Shown here: piece after piece, positions 35,799 through 47,321 of the stretch | How positions within the stretch are numbered: the first letter of the stretch is position 1 | How the letters are laid out: each line of letters opens with the position of its first letter | Source: Bolinopsis microptera | Lineage: Eukaryota; Ctenophora; Tentaculata; Lobata; Bolinopsidae | Length of the DNA: 64,000 nucleotides | NCBI RefSeq assembly: GCF_026151205.1 | Contig: NC_087077.1 | Span: 15,102,983-15,166,982, forward strand | Direction: 5' to 3' | Notes under the pieces: generated by a model | The model's input: only the letters and a program-made list of their open reading frames with translations | Database searches by the model: none | What the model was told of the DNA's origin: nothing | Made by a program: the position numbers and the translations under genes

Positions 35799-36219
35799 TA
35801 CCAAAACCCATAATCATGGGTAGAGTGGACCGCTGCCAGTGTTTCTCTTTCCCAAACAAAAGGAAATGATATTAATTTGATTGACCGTTCTCAAATGCAA
35901 AATGATACCGAGAATGAAATCGGTCGCTCGCTTTTCCCATTCATTCACGGCTTACAATCAATCACATGCTGTAAAAATTCCTTTGGGTTGCGTTCGGGTC
36001 GATATACCTAGTATTTCGGGATAAGGGTGGTACTGGTAGTTAGTATTCATTCACGGCTTACAATCAATCACATGCTGTACAAATTCCTTTGGGTTGCGTT
36101 CGGGTCGATATACCTAGTATTTCGGGATAAGGGTGGTACTGGTAGTTAGTAAATTAGCTGAAGTTTATTGAATCTTTATTGCTGAGTACAGCTGCCTTCG
36201 GGTAGTTCTTCTTAATCTA
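35799..36219 (+). repeat. repeat X with a 106-bp internal tandem duplication
   Basis: Begins GATATTTTACCAAAACCCAT and ends TTCTTAATCTA. An inner 106-bp block starting ATTCATTCACGG (35939) is repeated at 36045. A full reverse copy without this duplication forms the centre of the large palindrome (37997-38341). Partial copies end both palindrome arms. Confidence 0.85.
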
Positions 36220-39200
36220 TCACAGTGCTGGCAAGCACGACCGTTGCATTTATTGTGGGTATACTATGTTCCCCATTTACTATTATACCCCCTTTACTAT
36301 TATACCCCCTTTACTATTATACCCCTTTTACTATTATACCCCCTTTGGTACACGTTACAAGCCTCTTTTGTGCACGCGAAGCGTGCACTCCGGCCGGAGG
36401 CGGCGGCCGAAGGCCGCCGCCTCCGGCAGGAGTTTTCCAGGCATTAAGACTCATCGGAAGTCGTTCAGCAGATTTATTTTTAGTTCAAAACATTCTAATT
36501 TGATGTCAAAGATGACAGGAATAAAAAATAGTTATGTTCAGATTTTTAAGAAATTTGCATAAAATACTCGCCAGCACTGTTATACGAAATTCGGTAAAAA
36601 ACCCAAAATCGCCATATTCAGGTGCCCTAAAAACCATGTTAAAATTGAGTTAGAGATCTGGAATTTTTCAGGGCGTCTAGACGTTGACCAAATTGACTGC
36701 AAAAAAAGTTTCAGGTTTCAGGAGCATCGGGAAATGGGTTTTCTAGAACCCCTGTTTTACGACAGATTGTCGGGACATATACATACAGATATACAGATAT
36801 ATATATTCAGGGATAGACGCTTTGCCAGTCAATTGTAGCCTGTATTTAAGTGTCCATAGATTCAAAAGTATAAAAGATACAGCCATTTCCGACCACAGGT
36901 CTTGCAAATAATTGTTTACACTTTAGTTTACATTGTATACAAAATTTATTTGACGTCATAAACACCCCTTGATGACGTCATCAAGTTAACCGTTTTTAAA
37001 ACTTGATTTTTGACAAAGTAATAACTTTTAAAATTAATTTTAACCCATTAAGGAGTAATTTTATTCAAAATCTGAGGAAATTTTCATCTTAGATAATTGT
37101 TCAAGCATTCTGAAAATCTACCGGAAAGTTTTTCTAGCTTGCTCCTTCATAAAGATATTTGTCATTGAAGTTTGTGCTTTTTTGAAGAATTATTTTATAA
37201 AAACGTCAATTTTGCGATTTAGTATTCTTTGGTGTTGGGCCATGCCTTGGGTTGTGGAGCTCAGTTCTGCTTCCTATAGGTATAAATTGTGCATTAGGCT
37301 AGTTTTAAAGTTGAAAATCGAAAAGTTGCACACGTGGGGACACGCCCAAATTGATAGAAAATTGCTAAAATCACTGAAAATTGCTGTTTTCGTCATTTTC
37401 TGTCAACTTTAGAGTGCCGTTGTGATTACAGTTCTTCTTGAAATACTTTGAAACTTTGCATGCTTAATAAGCTATATATAAAACAATTACATACAAAAAT
37501 TTACGGCGATTCAATATTGGATGCGCATGCAACGTCCGCTCAAAGTTTGCACGTGCGAAAGGTGAGAATTTTGCTCATTCGTGATTTCCAACAAATTCTG
37601 CTTTGCCACGACAGTTTAATGTCATTATATATGAATTTAATGTCAACTTGAATGAGTACCTATTAAGTGGTATATTCAGTCAGTGATGGACCGATATGCT
37701 TACCTAAACACAAGGAAATGTTTTTAAAGGAAAAATTTCGAAATCGTTGAAACTTCCTCCTTATTATAATGAAGATATCAGTTTATATTTCGACTTTATA
37801 AAGTACCCTGACATTATAATCAAAAAGAGATGATATTTTACCAAAACCCATAATCATGGGTAGAGTGGACCGCTGCCAGTGTCTCTCTTTCCCAAACAAA
37901 AGGAAATGATATTAATTTGATTGACCGTTCTCAAATGCAAAATGATACCGAGAATGAAATCGGTCGCTCGCTTTTCCCATTCATTTACAATTGTAATAGA
38001 TTAAGAAGAACTACCCAAAGGCAGCTGTACTCGGCAATAAAGATTCAATAAACTTCAGCTAATGCAATAAGTGATAACTACCACCCTTACCCCGAAATAC
38101 TAGGTATCGACCCGAACGCAACCCAAAGAGATTTTTACAGCATCTGATTGACATGTAATCAATCGAAAATTATTACAATTCGTAAGCCGTGAATGAATGG
38201 GAAAAGCGAGCGACCGATTTCATTCTCGGTATCATTTTGCATTTGAGAACGGTCAATCAAATTAATATCATTTCCTTTTGTTTGGGAAAGAGAGACACTG
38301 GCAGCGGTCCACTCTACCCATGATTATGGGTTTTGGTAAAATTACAATTGTAAATTAATGGAAAAAGCGAGCGACCGATTTCATTCTCGGTATCATTTTG
38401 CATTTGAGAACGGTCAATCAAATTAATATCATTTCCTTTTGTTTGGGAAAGAGAGACACTGGCAGCGGTCCACTCTACCCATGATTATGGGTTTTGGTAA
38501 AATATCATCTCTTTTTGATTATAATGTCATATCAGGATACTTTATAAAATCGAAATATAAACTGATGTCTTCATTAATAAGGAGGAAGTTTCAACGATTT
38601 CGAAATTTTTACTTTAAAAACATTTCCTTGTGTTTAAGTAAGCATATCGGTCTATCACTGACTGAACATAAAACATTATAATCATTCAAGTTGCCATTAA
38701 CTTCATTTATAATGACATTGAACTGTCGTGGTAAAGCAGAATTTGTTCGAAATCACGAATGAGCATAATTCTCACCGTTCGCACGTGCAAACTTTGAGCG
38801 GACGTTACGTGCGCATCCAATACTGAATCGCCGTAAATTTTTGCATAGCGGTATTTTATATATAGTTTGATAAGCGTGCAAAGTTTCAAAAGATTTCAAA
38901 TAGAACTTGGATCACAACGGGACTCCAAAGTTGATAAAAATCGTGAAAACACCAATTTTCAGTGATTTTAGCAATTTTTAATCAATTTGGGCGTGTCCCC
39001 ATGTGTGCAAATTTTTGATTTTCAACTTTAAAACTAGCCTAATGCACAATTTATACCTATAGGAAGCAGAACTGAGCTCCACAATCCAAGGGATAGCCCA
39101 ACACCAGAGAATACTAAATCGCAAAATTGACGTTTTAAAAAAATAATTTTTCAAAAAAGCACTAACTTCAAAGGCAAATATCTTTATGAAGGAGTAAGAT

Positions 39201-40065
39201 AAGAAAACTTTCCGGTAGATTTTCAGAATGCTTGAACAATTATCTAAGATGAAAATTTCCTCAGATGTTGAAAAAAATTACTTTTAAATAGTGTTAAATC
39301 AATTTTAGAAGTTATTACTTTGTCGAAAATCAAGTTTTAAAAACGGTTAACTTGATGACGTCATCAAGGGGTGTTTATGACGTCAAATAATTTTTTTATA
39401 CAATGTAAACTAAAGTGTAAACAATTATTTTAAAGACCTGTGGTCGGAAATGGCTGTATCTTTTATACTTTTGAATCTATGGACACCTAAATTTAGGATA
39501 CAATTGACTATATTTGACTGTCAAAGCGTCTATCCCTGAATATCATGTATCACGACAATCTGTCGTAAAACAGGGGTTCTAGAAAACCCACTTCCCGATG
39601 CTCCTGAAGCCTGAAACCTTTTTTGCAGTCGATTTGGTCAACGTCTAGACGCCCTGAAAAATTTCAGATCTCTAACTCAATTTTAATATGGTTTTTAAGG
39701 CACCTGAATATGGCGATTTTGGGTTTTTTACCGAATTTCGTATAACAGTGCTGGCGAGTATTTTATGCAAATTTTTTAAAAATCTCAACATAACTATTTT
39801 TTATTCCTGTCATCTTTGACATCAAATTAGAATGTTTTGAACTAAAAATAAATCTGCTGAACGACTTCTTAATGCCTGAAAAACTCCTGCCGGAGGCGGC
39901 GGCCTTCGGCCGCCGCCTCCGGCCGGAGTGCACGCTTCGCGTGCACGAAAGAAGCTTGTAACGTGTACCAAAGGGGGTATAATTATAGTAAAGGGGGTAT
40001 AATAATAAATGGGGTACATAGTATACCCACAATAAATGCAACGGTCGTGCTTGCCAGCACTGTGA
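36220..40065. mobile_element. giant foldback element, ~1.75-kb inverted arms
   Basis: Left arm 36220-37996 and right arm 38342-40065 are diverged inverted copies around a 345-bp centre, which is one reverse copy of repeat X. Both outer boundaries read TA followed by T(C/A)ACAGTGCTGGC, a Tc1-like terminus, with TA at 36218-36219 and 40066-40067. Each arm starts with a Tc1-type MITE (36220-36582; shorter at 39743-40065). No transposase or other convincing protein is encoded. Confidence 0.85.
36370..36427 (+). repeat. two adjacent GAA-triloop hairpins
   Basis: GTGCACGC-GAA-GCGTGCAC (36370-36388) is followed by a perfect 16-bp GC stem with a GAA loop (36393-36427). The pair is conserved, inverted, in the other palindrome arm at about 39893-39950. 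Confidence 0.9.
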
Positions 40066-40067
40066 TA

Positions 40068-40480
40068 AAATGACCACACATAGTATTTCTTAAATTTGAT
40101 CCTTCGAACAGCTGTTGAGCAATGAAACGCAAACATAATCTTAGCAAAATGAATACATTTCTTTTATCTTCAGCATTTAATCAGTCACATAATCTGAAAA
40201 TATCAATGGTTAGTTTGAAAATGTCAAAAATTCTCATCAAAAATGTAGTAAAGTCTCAAAAAATTAAATTAGCATCTCGTCAAAATGGAATAGTTTAAAA
40301 TCGGAACAAAATTAATGGCATATACTATAATAATGTGGAGTCTACAGTAGTTCATTAAATCAAAAAGACGCAATTAAAAAATTGATAGACTGCATATATA
40401 AACAAAAAATTGACGATTTAAAAATAAAATTCGGGACACCATGAAAAATTAGCTTCCAGAAACGGAATTCACATTGTTCA
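40068..40480. other. no gene seen
   Basis: AT-rich spacer between the palindrome and the 3' end of the Penelope-like element. Confidence 0.4.
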
Positions 40481-42745
40481 GGCCAAACGGATAAAGTGTC
40501 TTCAATTTGTTAATATAAAACTGTTCTGACTTTCTAATGTTCTGACTTTCTAATATTATCTGGGGATGTAGAACACAAAATATCAAAATGGAAACTTTCA
40601 TTGAAATCAGATCTCTCCCTCAAATTATGGACTGAAAAAAGATGTGCCCCTAAAACATTCTCGTCATCAAAATCTCTGTGGCTCTCAACATTCCCCTTAC
40701 TACTCGCCTCTAAAATCTCATAATATTTACTGCGATGACCATTCACACGTTGGCTGAGGCTGGTGACTGTTTTTCCCACGTATACGTTATTAACAGTACA
40801 AAGTTTGCACGTCGCGCCGTACACAATGTTGCGTGTCTTCCAGTTACCACCTTGAGTTCTGACTGAGTGTCCATTATTGGAGACCATGGAATTGCCACTA
40901 ACAAGGTGACAAGTTTGGCAGGGTCTGCCTTTCTTCTTCTCACCAGATTTGGTGCATGGGTCAGTTGTTCTTGACTCTGAACCTAAGGCAAGCTTCTTTC
41001 TCTTGAATAAAGTGTCCTTTAAGTTAGGGGCTCGCCTGGTCACCACTTGGAGTTTAGGGATCCTCTCAGGGTTCTCACTGCTCCATGTACGGCTATTTGA
41101 GATGATGTTACTGGCCTCTTTAGCCTTTTCCTTGGTTTCCTCATAGCCCGCACCGAATGTAACAATCCATGGTGTGAAAGAAGGGGGACCCTGATCCTTT
41201 GCCTTGTACTGTAAAGTTCTTGGTATCGATCTGACATCACTGATGACCTCTCTCACCATATCAGTAGGATATGAAGACCGCTCAAAAAACAACTGAAGCT
41301 CTGCCAATCTCTCATCCAGCAAGACGTCATCATTGATTATCCTTCTGTATCGAAGTGCCTGTGAGAAGACTATACTCCGGAAGGAATGTCGTGGATGGAA
41401 ACTTGAGAATTCAAGATACCTGTTGGCGTCAGTAGGTTTCCTAAACAGATCTGTTGTGAGTATCCCTCCAACAAACTTGTACTGAATGTCCAGGAACTGA
41501 GTGAACTCCGTGATTGGTTTCACTTCGTATGTAATATCTAAGCCATAGTCATCAACCATCTTACTGCGTAATGACCCTACCCATTCTTCAAAACCAATCA
41601 TAGAACCTCTCCACATACCTTGGCCCGAAATATCATCCACAAACCGATCAAGGTTCTTGAGCTCCTCTGGTCTAACAACCGGGTCGTAAACCAGACTCTT
41701 TAGGACAAAGAACAAATCAATGTTACCGCAATCCACTGAATTGATACCTCCAGTGGGTACACCGTTAACGACCTCATACCAGTTGTCTGCATTCTTCAAG
41801 ACTGCCGAATCAAAACTAAGCTGTATCAGTCCCTTCAGCCAAGTCCTGAACTCCTCAGACCAATCTGGTCTACACGACTCCATAGCATCATCTAAGGCTG
41901 ACATCACCAAGCTATGTTGCAGAGAATCGTATAGAGAAACAATATCAATACTGAAGCTGATCCAAGTATCGACTACTTGTCCGGAAGCTGCCAATTCCTC
42001 GAGTTTTATGAGAGCTGCAGTTGAATCTTTAACAAGATCTATACAGTAATCCCTGGCAAGAGGTCCCAACCACTTCCAAACAACAAACTTATCTGATCTT
42101 GCAGTTACTCCTCTAGAGAGATCAGTCACGAATCGACTGGGTGGAATCTTTTTCTCTCTAATTTCAGTCTCAGTCAGCTTGTGAATTTTCAGTAATGGGT
42201 AACCATACGGAATATCGGGCTTGACTAGATCAGAAGTGCTCTGTGAAAGAGTGTCCTGATCAGACTTCTGAATCAAACCAACCACACACTTAGACTGTTC
42301 ACCACTTACATACTTCCGCTCCAAACCAGATGACCACAGCTCTAACAACCTTCCTCTCAAAGATCCAGTAGGATCAGTTTGCAAAGGTCTGTATCTCAAA
42401 GGGTCCTCAACTTTGGCAGAAGTGATATCCTTGATTATCTGAGGGGTGACAATGATTATCGCACCGCCCTTATCAGCCGATGTTATGGCTATTAAGCCAT
42501 CCTTGACAGCCTTCTTCAACCACATATACCCTTCACTCTCATAGCGGTTCATATTAGATTCAAGTTTTCTGGGCTTGAAGTTGTCTACAAAATTGACAAT
42601 GTTTTCTTTTGCAGACTTGATGGCTGGGTCTTCAAAAGAAGTACAAGGAGCTGTTACTGGTTTCTTCAGTAGCTCCATAGGAACTTCGTTATCCCGTGCT
42701 AAGTTCTTAAAAACAGCTTTCCATGCTTGTTTGTTGGCAACATAG
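40481..42745 (-). mobile_element. Penelope-like retroelement (RT + GIY-YIG), frameshifted at the 3' end
   Basis: Main open frame 42678 to 40534, 714 aa; the same frame stays open about 22 codons further upstream to 42745. An N-terminal block has ADKGGAIIIV (68-77), typical of Penelope-like elements. The RT follows: motif A FSIDIVSLY (Asp245), motif B GVPTGGINS, motif C RFVDDI (Asp348/349), then FLDI (395-398) and LFRKPTDANRY. A linker carries CxxC pairs (587-590, 624-627). The GIY-YIG nuclease has IVYGATC and NVYVGKT (631-637) and Arg644. The last ~20 residues (ending with a YPFGLN-type tail usual in the family) are out of frame because a 16-bp unit, GTTCTGACTTTCTAAT, is tandemly duplicated at 40523-40554. 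The 5' end is probably truncated. Confidence 0.92.
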
Positions 42746-43628
42746 TATTTATATTATTAGTAATTTATAATTATAAGTAATTTATCCATAATAATAAGTA
42801 ATTTATCCATACAGAAAATTTTTAGTTAACGTTCCGCACGTTCACCACAACTATAAAACTTTAGGGTTTGACGGGTTTCTGCTAGGAGCAACGAGGTGAC
42901 TGCGACATAAGGCTGGCTTCGTCTTCTAATATTAGTACCCAAAAGCGAAAGTACAATAGCAATGTGTCAACGCTTCATGCTTTAACTCCTTGAACAGGAC
43001 CCTGCAAAACCTTCGGAAAATTGAGTATTACAGGAACAAATAGCATTCTGAAGGTTTAAATTTATGTTCATATTAACTTACCAAAAAACAGTCAGATAAC
43101 TGGTAACAATGGAATCAAGTCATCACCAGAAGTCTTAAGTTAAATGTTGACAAATCCCATACCAATAAGTTTAAGTTGTCACAACATTCCTTGCCCTACA
43201 TTCTTACCTCGGCCCTACCTAGGTTGAGCGATATAAAGTGTGCACTTTGTAATATTTTCATTATTCTTCGCGTTATTTCTTTACATTTTACTTTAGCTAA
43301 TAACACCAATTCTTTATCAAAGTCTATATTTATCTTTTGAATATCAATTCTTGACTGGTGGCTACAACGTGCAATCGCATATCCTGGTGAATTACCATTT
43401 CCAGTATTTATCATGCCCTAAATATCTCTACTGACTTACTGACCGATTTAGGTCGGCTCCAAAGTCCGAGCATCGGCCCTATATAGGTTATAAATTAATG
43501 AATAAATTCTAACATTACACGCTTCCACATTTAAAAATACCCAAAGAATATGTTCATTTAAGTTATTCAAGCGAGATCACTGGCGTGGATAAAAGTTAAG
43601 ATACTGAAATCGATACCGCCTTCTCAGT
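42746..43628. other. no gene seen
   Basis: Begins with two or three copies of ATAAGTAATTTATCCATA next to the Penelope-like element. The rest is AT-rich with no coding signal. Confidence 0.45.
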
Positions 43629-43725
43629 TCTCATTGGCTGATCAATCAGCCAATGAGAGGGCGTTGCACCAGAACCCCATTTTGTGATGATCAGTGACAC
43701 TTATCATCACAAAATTCTATAAATA
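43629..43725 (+). promoter_or_regulatory. candidate core promoter: inverted CCAAT pair and TATA box
   Basis: A near-perfect 30-bp palindrome (43629-43658) places ATTGG and CCAAT face to face. A second inverted repeat (TTTTGTGATGAT...ATCATCACAAAA, about 43680-43714) follows. TATAAATA lies at 43718-43725, a normal distance before a start site near 43750. An ATG-led frame starts 212 bp downstream of the TATA box. Confidence 0.5.
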
Positions 43726-43769
43726 GAATTGGTAGAACACGGTCTACAAATTCGGTATACTTTACTAAC

Positions 43770-43880
43770 GGGAGACGGACATCTTATATTATTTGTAGAA
43801 CAGGTGACGAGAGACGGATACCTTACATTATTTATAAAACAAGTGACGGTAGACTAGTACCTTATGTTATCTGTAAAGTA
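43770..43880 (+). repeat. 39-bp repeat, three diverged copies
   Basis: The units share GAGACGGA-(C/T)A-CCTTA-ATTATTT and end GTGAC. They lie in the presumed 5' UTR between the TATA box and the small open frame. Confidence 0.7.
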
Positions 43881-43936
43881 GACTGAATTTGTATTGTGAC
43901 TGAATCACCTTTGGTAGTAGTAGTACCGATCTGAAA

Positions 43937-44158
43937 ATGTTGGCAAAATGCCTTAATGGATGGCTAGCGAGAGACCTCACGGTTGTTTTCAAAATGTGTG
44001 ATTCCGCATCTGCCCTCATGCCTAAAACCTTTAAATTTGGAGACAAAAAACACTGCAAAGCTAAACAATTCGCCAAATTTTCAGCCTTTAAGTTCTCTCA
44101 GGTTGGATTATTCAACTGCGTAATGTCAAGCGCAAGCCTTACACGATTGTTTTTGTGA
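43937..44158 (+). CDS. hypothetical small protein (73 aa)
   Basis: Unrecognised. The frame begins MLAKCLNGWLARDL and ends SLTRLFL. It is Lys- and Phe-rich in the middle (FKFGDKKHCKAKQFAKF) and has four Cys. There is no signal peptide, membrane segment or known motif. It is listed because it lies downstream of the CCAAT/TATA arrangement and its codon use is less AT-biased than the surroundings. TCTCAG|GTTGGA inside could be a donor, making this a first exon. It may also be a chance frame. Confidence 0.3.
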   Translation: MLAKCLNGWLARDLTVVFKMCDSASALMPKTFKFGDKKHCKAKQFAKFSAFKFSQVGLFNCVMSSASLTRLFL

Positions 44159-47077
44159 GCACGACAATTAACTTACAAGGCACTATCTTACGTAATGTCT
44201 TAAACTGAGTTTCCTGACAATTCAAGATGTGTAAACTTATCCCCATGGAAGGTTTAATAATTAAATGGGTAGGATGGCCGGGGCTAGTTGATCTGGCGAT
44301 GAGCCAAATTGAAGTATAGAGTTGAGAGTATTCAATATCATAACTTTATAATTTTACATTATAATTATATTTATAAGATTCCAACACATCGTGTGTGTAT
44401 AAGCGATTAACGGGACTTCAATAGAGTGACTCAATTTTAATCTGTTGAGGAATTGCGATCCAGCTTACTGCTCAGTAATTAGTTCTTCACTTGCCAAGAT
44501 TCACCCTCATTTTTAATCAAATACCGATGGAATTACTCATTAAAAGTCAATGCATTATCAATGCAACTTGCTTTTATTTTTTAATAATAAAGTAATAATA
44601 ATAATGAACTTTCTGAATATATTTTTCCTGATTTTTAAAAGTAATTCTTTCCGATGTTTTTAATGTTACGTCATGAAAAATGTGTGACCACCCTAACCAT
44701 AGTTATGGACACAAGTCGAATTTTTTCCGAATTTTAGGTATTTTGAAAAGAAAAACGTCAGAATTGTTTATCATCCCGTTAAACATTTTGAACTTTATTT
44801 TGAGCCTAACAGGTATAAAGTGGAGTTTTTTTATTTAACACAATATACTGAGATGCCATACTTTTTGATGACAGAGTTGCACTAGTCTAAGAAACGAAGA
44901 ATGTTGGTGTCAACTAACTTAACTTTTAAGTCATTGGAAAGCTTACAACCATATGTTAATAAATTCGTTGGCACATAAATGTTTGTTTAAATATGCATAG
45001 ATTAAACTAAAAGGTATATTAAAAACAGGAAATGATAGTTTTCTTTGCTAAAAGTAAAATCGACTCGAGTGCGATTCTTAGACCTGAAATTCGCAAAATT
45101 TTGCTGATATTTAACAAAATTTGATCCTTTGATCCCAGGTCAAAATAAGTACTGATAAGGATAAAGTAACCTTTGAAACCTTGCAAGCCTTTTTAACTTC
45201 TGCTATAATATGTATCAATATTCAATATGTCAATCGGAAATTTTTTGTTTAACTGAACATTTGTACCCTGCTAACCCCCTTTATTTAAAAAAGTTATTTT
45301 GGGCGATTTAACACGTACTGCAGGGAACTTTGAACCAGAAACACCCCATTCCATTATATGATATAAGGACCCTAAATATTTTAATAAAACGGAGATGTCA
45401 AGCCTCCTGTCCGCGTTGCAAAACATTGGACATCGTCCAATAACAATCAGTTTACTAGTATTCACTGGTATTGGTCTTTATAAAACAATTTTAATCTAAT
45501 TATATTTCTTAAGGTAATTCTTCTGCTCACGTTTTTTCAGTATCTTCCTCGCGAGGAATTAACTTAGATTTATGTTAAGGTGAATGTCACTCCACATTCA
45601 TTATGTGTAAGGCGATATCCTTGCTGTAACTTACCATTTTTTTACTTCTTTTGTTATTTTATTTCGGAAATATTTCTTCCTTCTGGCATTGAAATATCTT
45701 TTTAAATTTATCAGATATTATGTAACATGATATAATTAATTATGCACATACAGCTCCTAACTCTACAGCAGCAGATAAATGCTAATCCAACTCTTATGAA
45801 AGTTGACCTGAATGCTACAGCAACAAAGCCGACATTTGTTGATGTGATCACTAAAATGTTTTTGTTCAGCTATATACCGTGAATGTAATATTACTCAATC
45901 ATTTATCACTTTAGAGTTTAGACCGCACGTCATTGTTCGTAATGTAAGGCACCTTCATGTTAACCGGTATCAATGCTAGAAGTCAATATAATTACATTGA
46001 ATATTTAATGTTATGTATCTAGCACTGATGGCTGTACAAACAGTAATTATTACTGAATATTTTTATTACATCAGTATATTTACTCAACTCAGGCAGTGGT
46101 TTACACTATGTTGAAATCTCTTTAGGGGGACTCCTTAGTTTTCCTAGGGATAGGGGCAGTAGTTAAGTGCGTCCTGTATCCTAGCACCCAGCCTAACTGT
46201 CCGGTAGACAGGGTGGTCATTTACACTGGCCCACCCTGTATATTTTGAAATCGATCCTGGACCTACGTGGCACGTTTGCTCCATAAACCAAAACCAAAAC
46301 TAAACCAAATATTTTATCAATTATGCTATAAATATGTATATACGTACATCACTATTAGACGATGTTTGTCCTATCAGTTCGTCCCCTTTACATAGATTTA
46401 GAATAGGATAAATTGTCAAAGCTTACTTAGCGAGCATTGAAGTTATCCTGAAAACATGTGATAATTTTCTAGTGACATGATTACATACCATACCTCGCTA
46501 CAATATGTCGACTGCATACCAGAATAGAAATCTTATTTTGTTTGAATCCCAACCTTTACTATGCGCCACATCATATATTTCCATTTATATTTTTCCTTCT
46601 TACATTGAACTACTTGGTAATAAGTAAAGTTACTTACTTAATTAAAGTAAGTAAATAGAATACGGTTGAGTAGTTTGGTAATTTGATAGTCGAAGTGATG
46701 TAACTGAGCCAATATATTTGATGTTGCCATGGGGACCGTTAGTTTTACCGCCTGGAATCACATTGAATCTCCACAAAATGTGCTCATGTAATTTATCCAC
46801 AGCTCCGTATGTAATATATCGTATATAGTTATCATTTGCTATAATTCTACTCACGTGCTTTAATTTCGCTTACATCCTGCATAACTTTATTGTAATCAAC
46901 CCCAAAATGAATGGTGTCTACGAATGTACACTATCGATTCAGAATGTTTCTATTAATTAATCAATCTTTTGTCTTGTTTAGCCTGCATTTTTTATCGCTA
47001 TAAATCCAACGCGCCCATATTAATTGTCGACTGTTGAATCCATCGGTTTTTGATCAACCTGATTCACCGCCAAGTCT
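44159..47077. other. no gene seen
   Basis: AT-rich. Holds a diverged repeat near 45020-45170 related to 31660-31820, and a short inverted ACAGGGTGG...CCCACCCTGTA near 46209-46241 that resembles mariner ends. Confidence 0.4.
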
Positions 47078-47227
47078 AGTGTTTTTGTTGATTATTGATA
47101 CCTCAACAATTGTGTTAGAGGTAGCGTTTTGTAAAGTTCTATTATAAGTGAAAGTGTTTTTGTTGATTATTGATACTTCAACAATTCTGTTGGAGGTAGT
47201 GTTTTGTAAAGCTCTATCGTGATTATT
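47078..47227 (+). repeat. 75-bp tandem duplication before SLC34 exon 1
   Basis: AGTGTTTTTGTTGATTATTG starts both copies, at 47078 and 47153. It lies about 95 bp upstream of the SLC34 ATG, with CTATAAATC about 80 bp before it (near 46999), so it may be in the promoter or 5' UTR. Confidence 0.85.
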
Positions 47228-47321
47228 TTATTCGATATTATACTAGTTTCCTTCTAAGATTGTTCATCAGTTCACAACTCTACTTGTTGCTAGCAAAGGT
47301 TGCAAGGTTATTGATGTTGCA

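Noticed and set aside
36225-36562. Pro/Ala-rich frames and their mirror copies near 39763-40136
   Set aside because: They are created by the TATACCCCCTTTACTAT repeat and the GC hairpins in the inverted arms and have no protein-like features.
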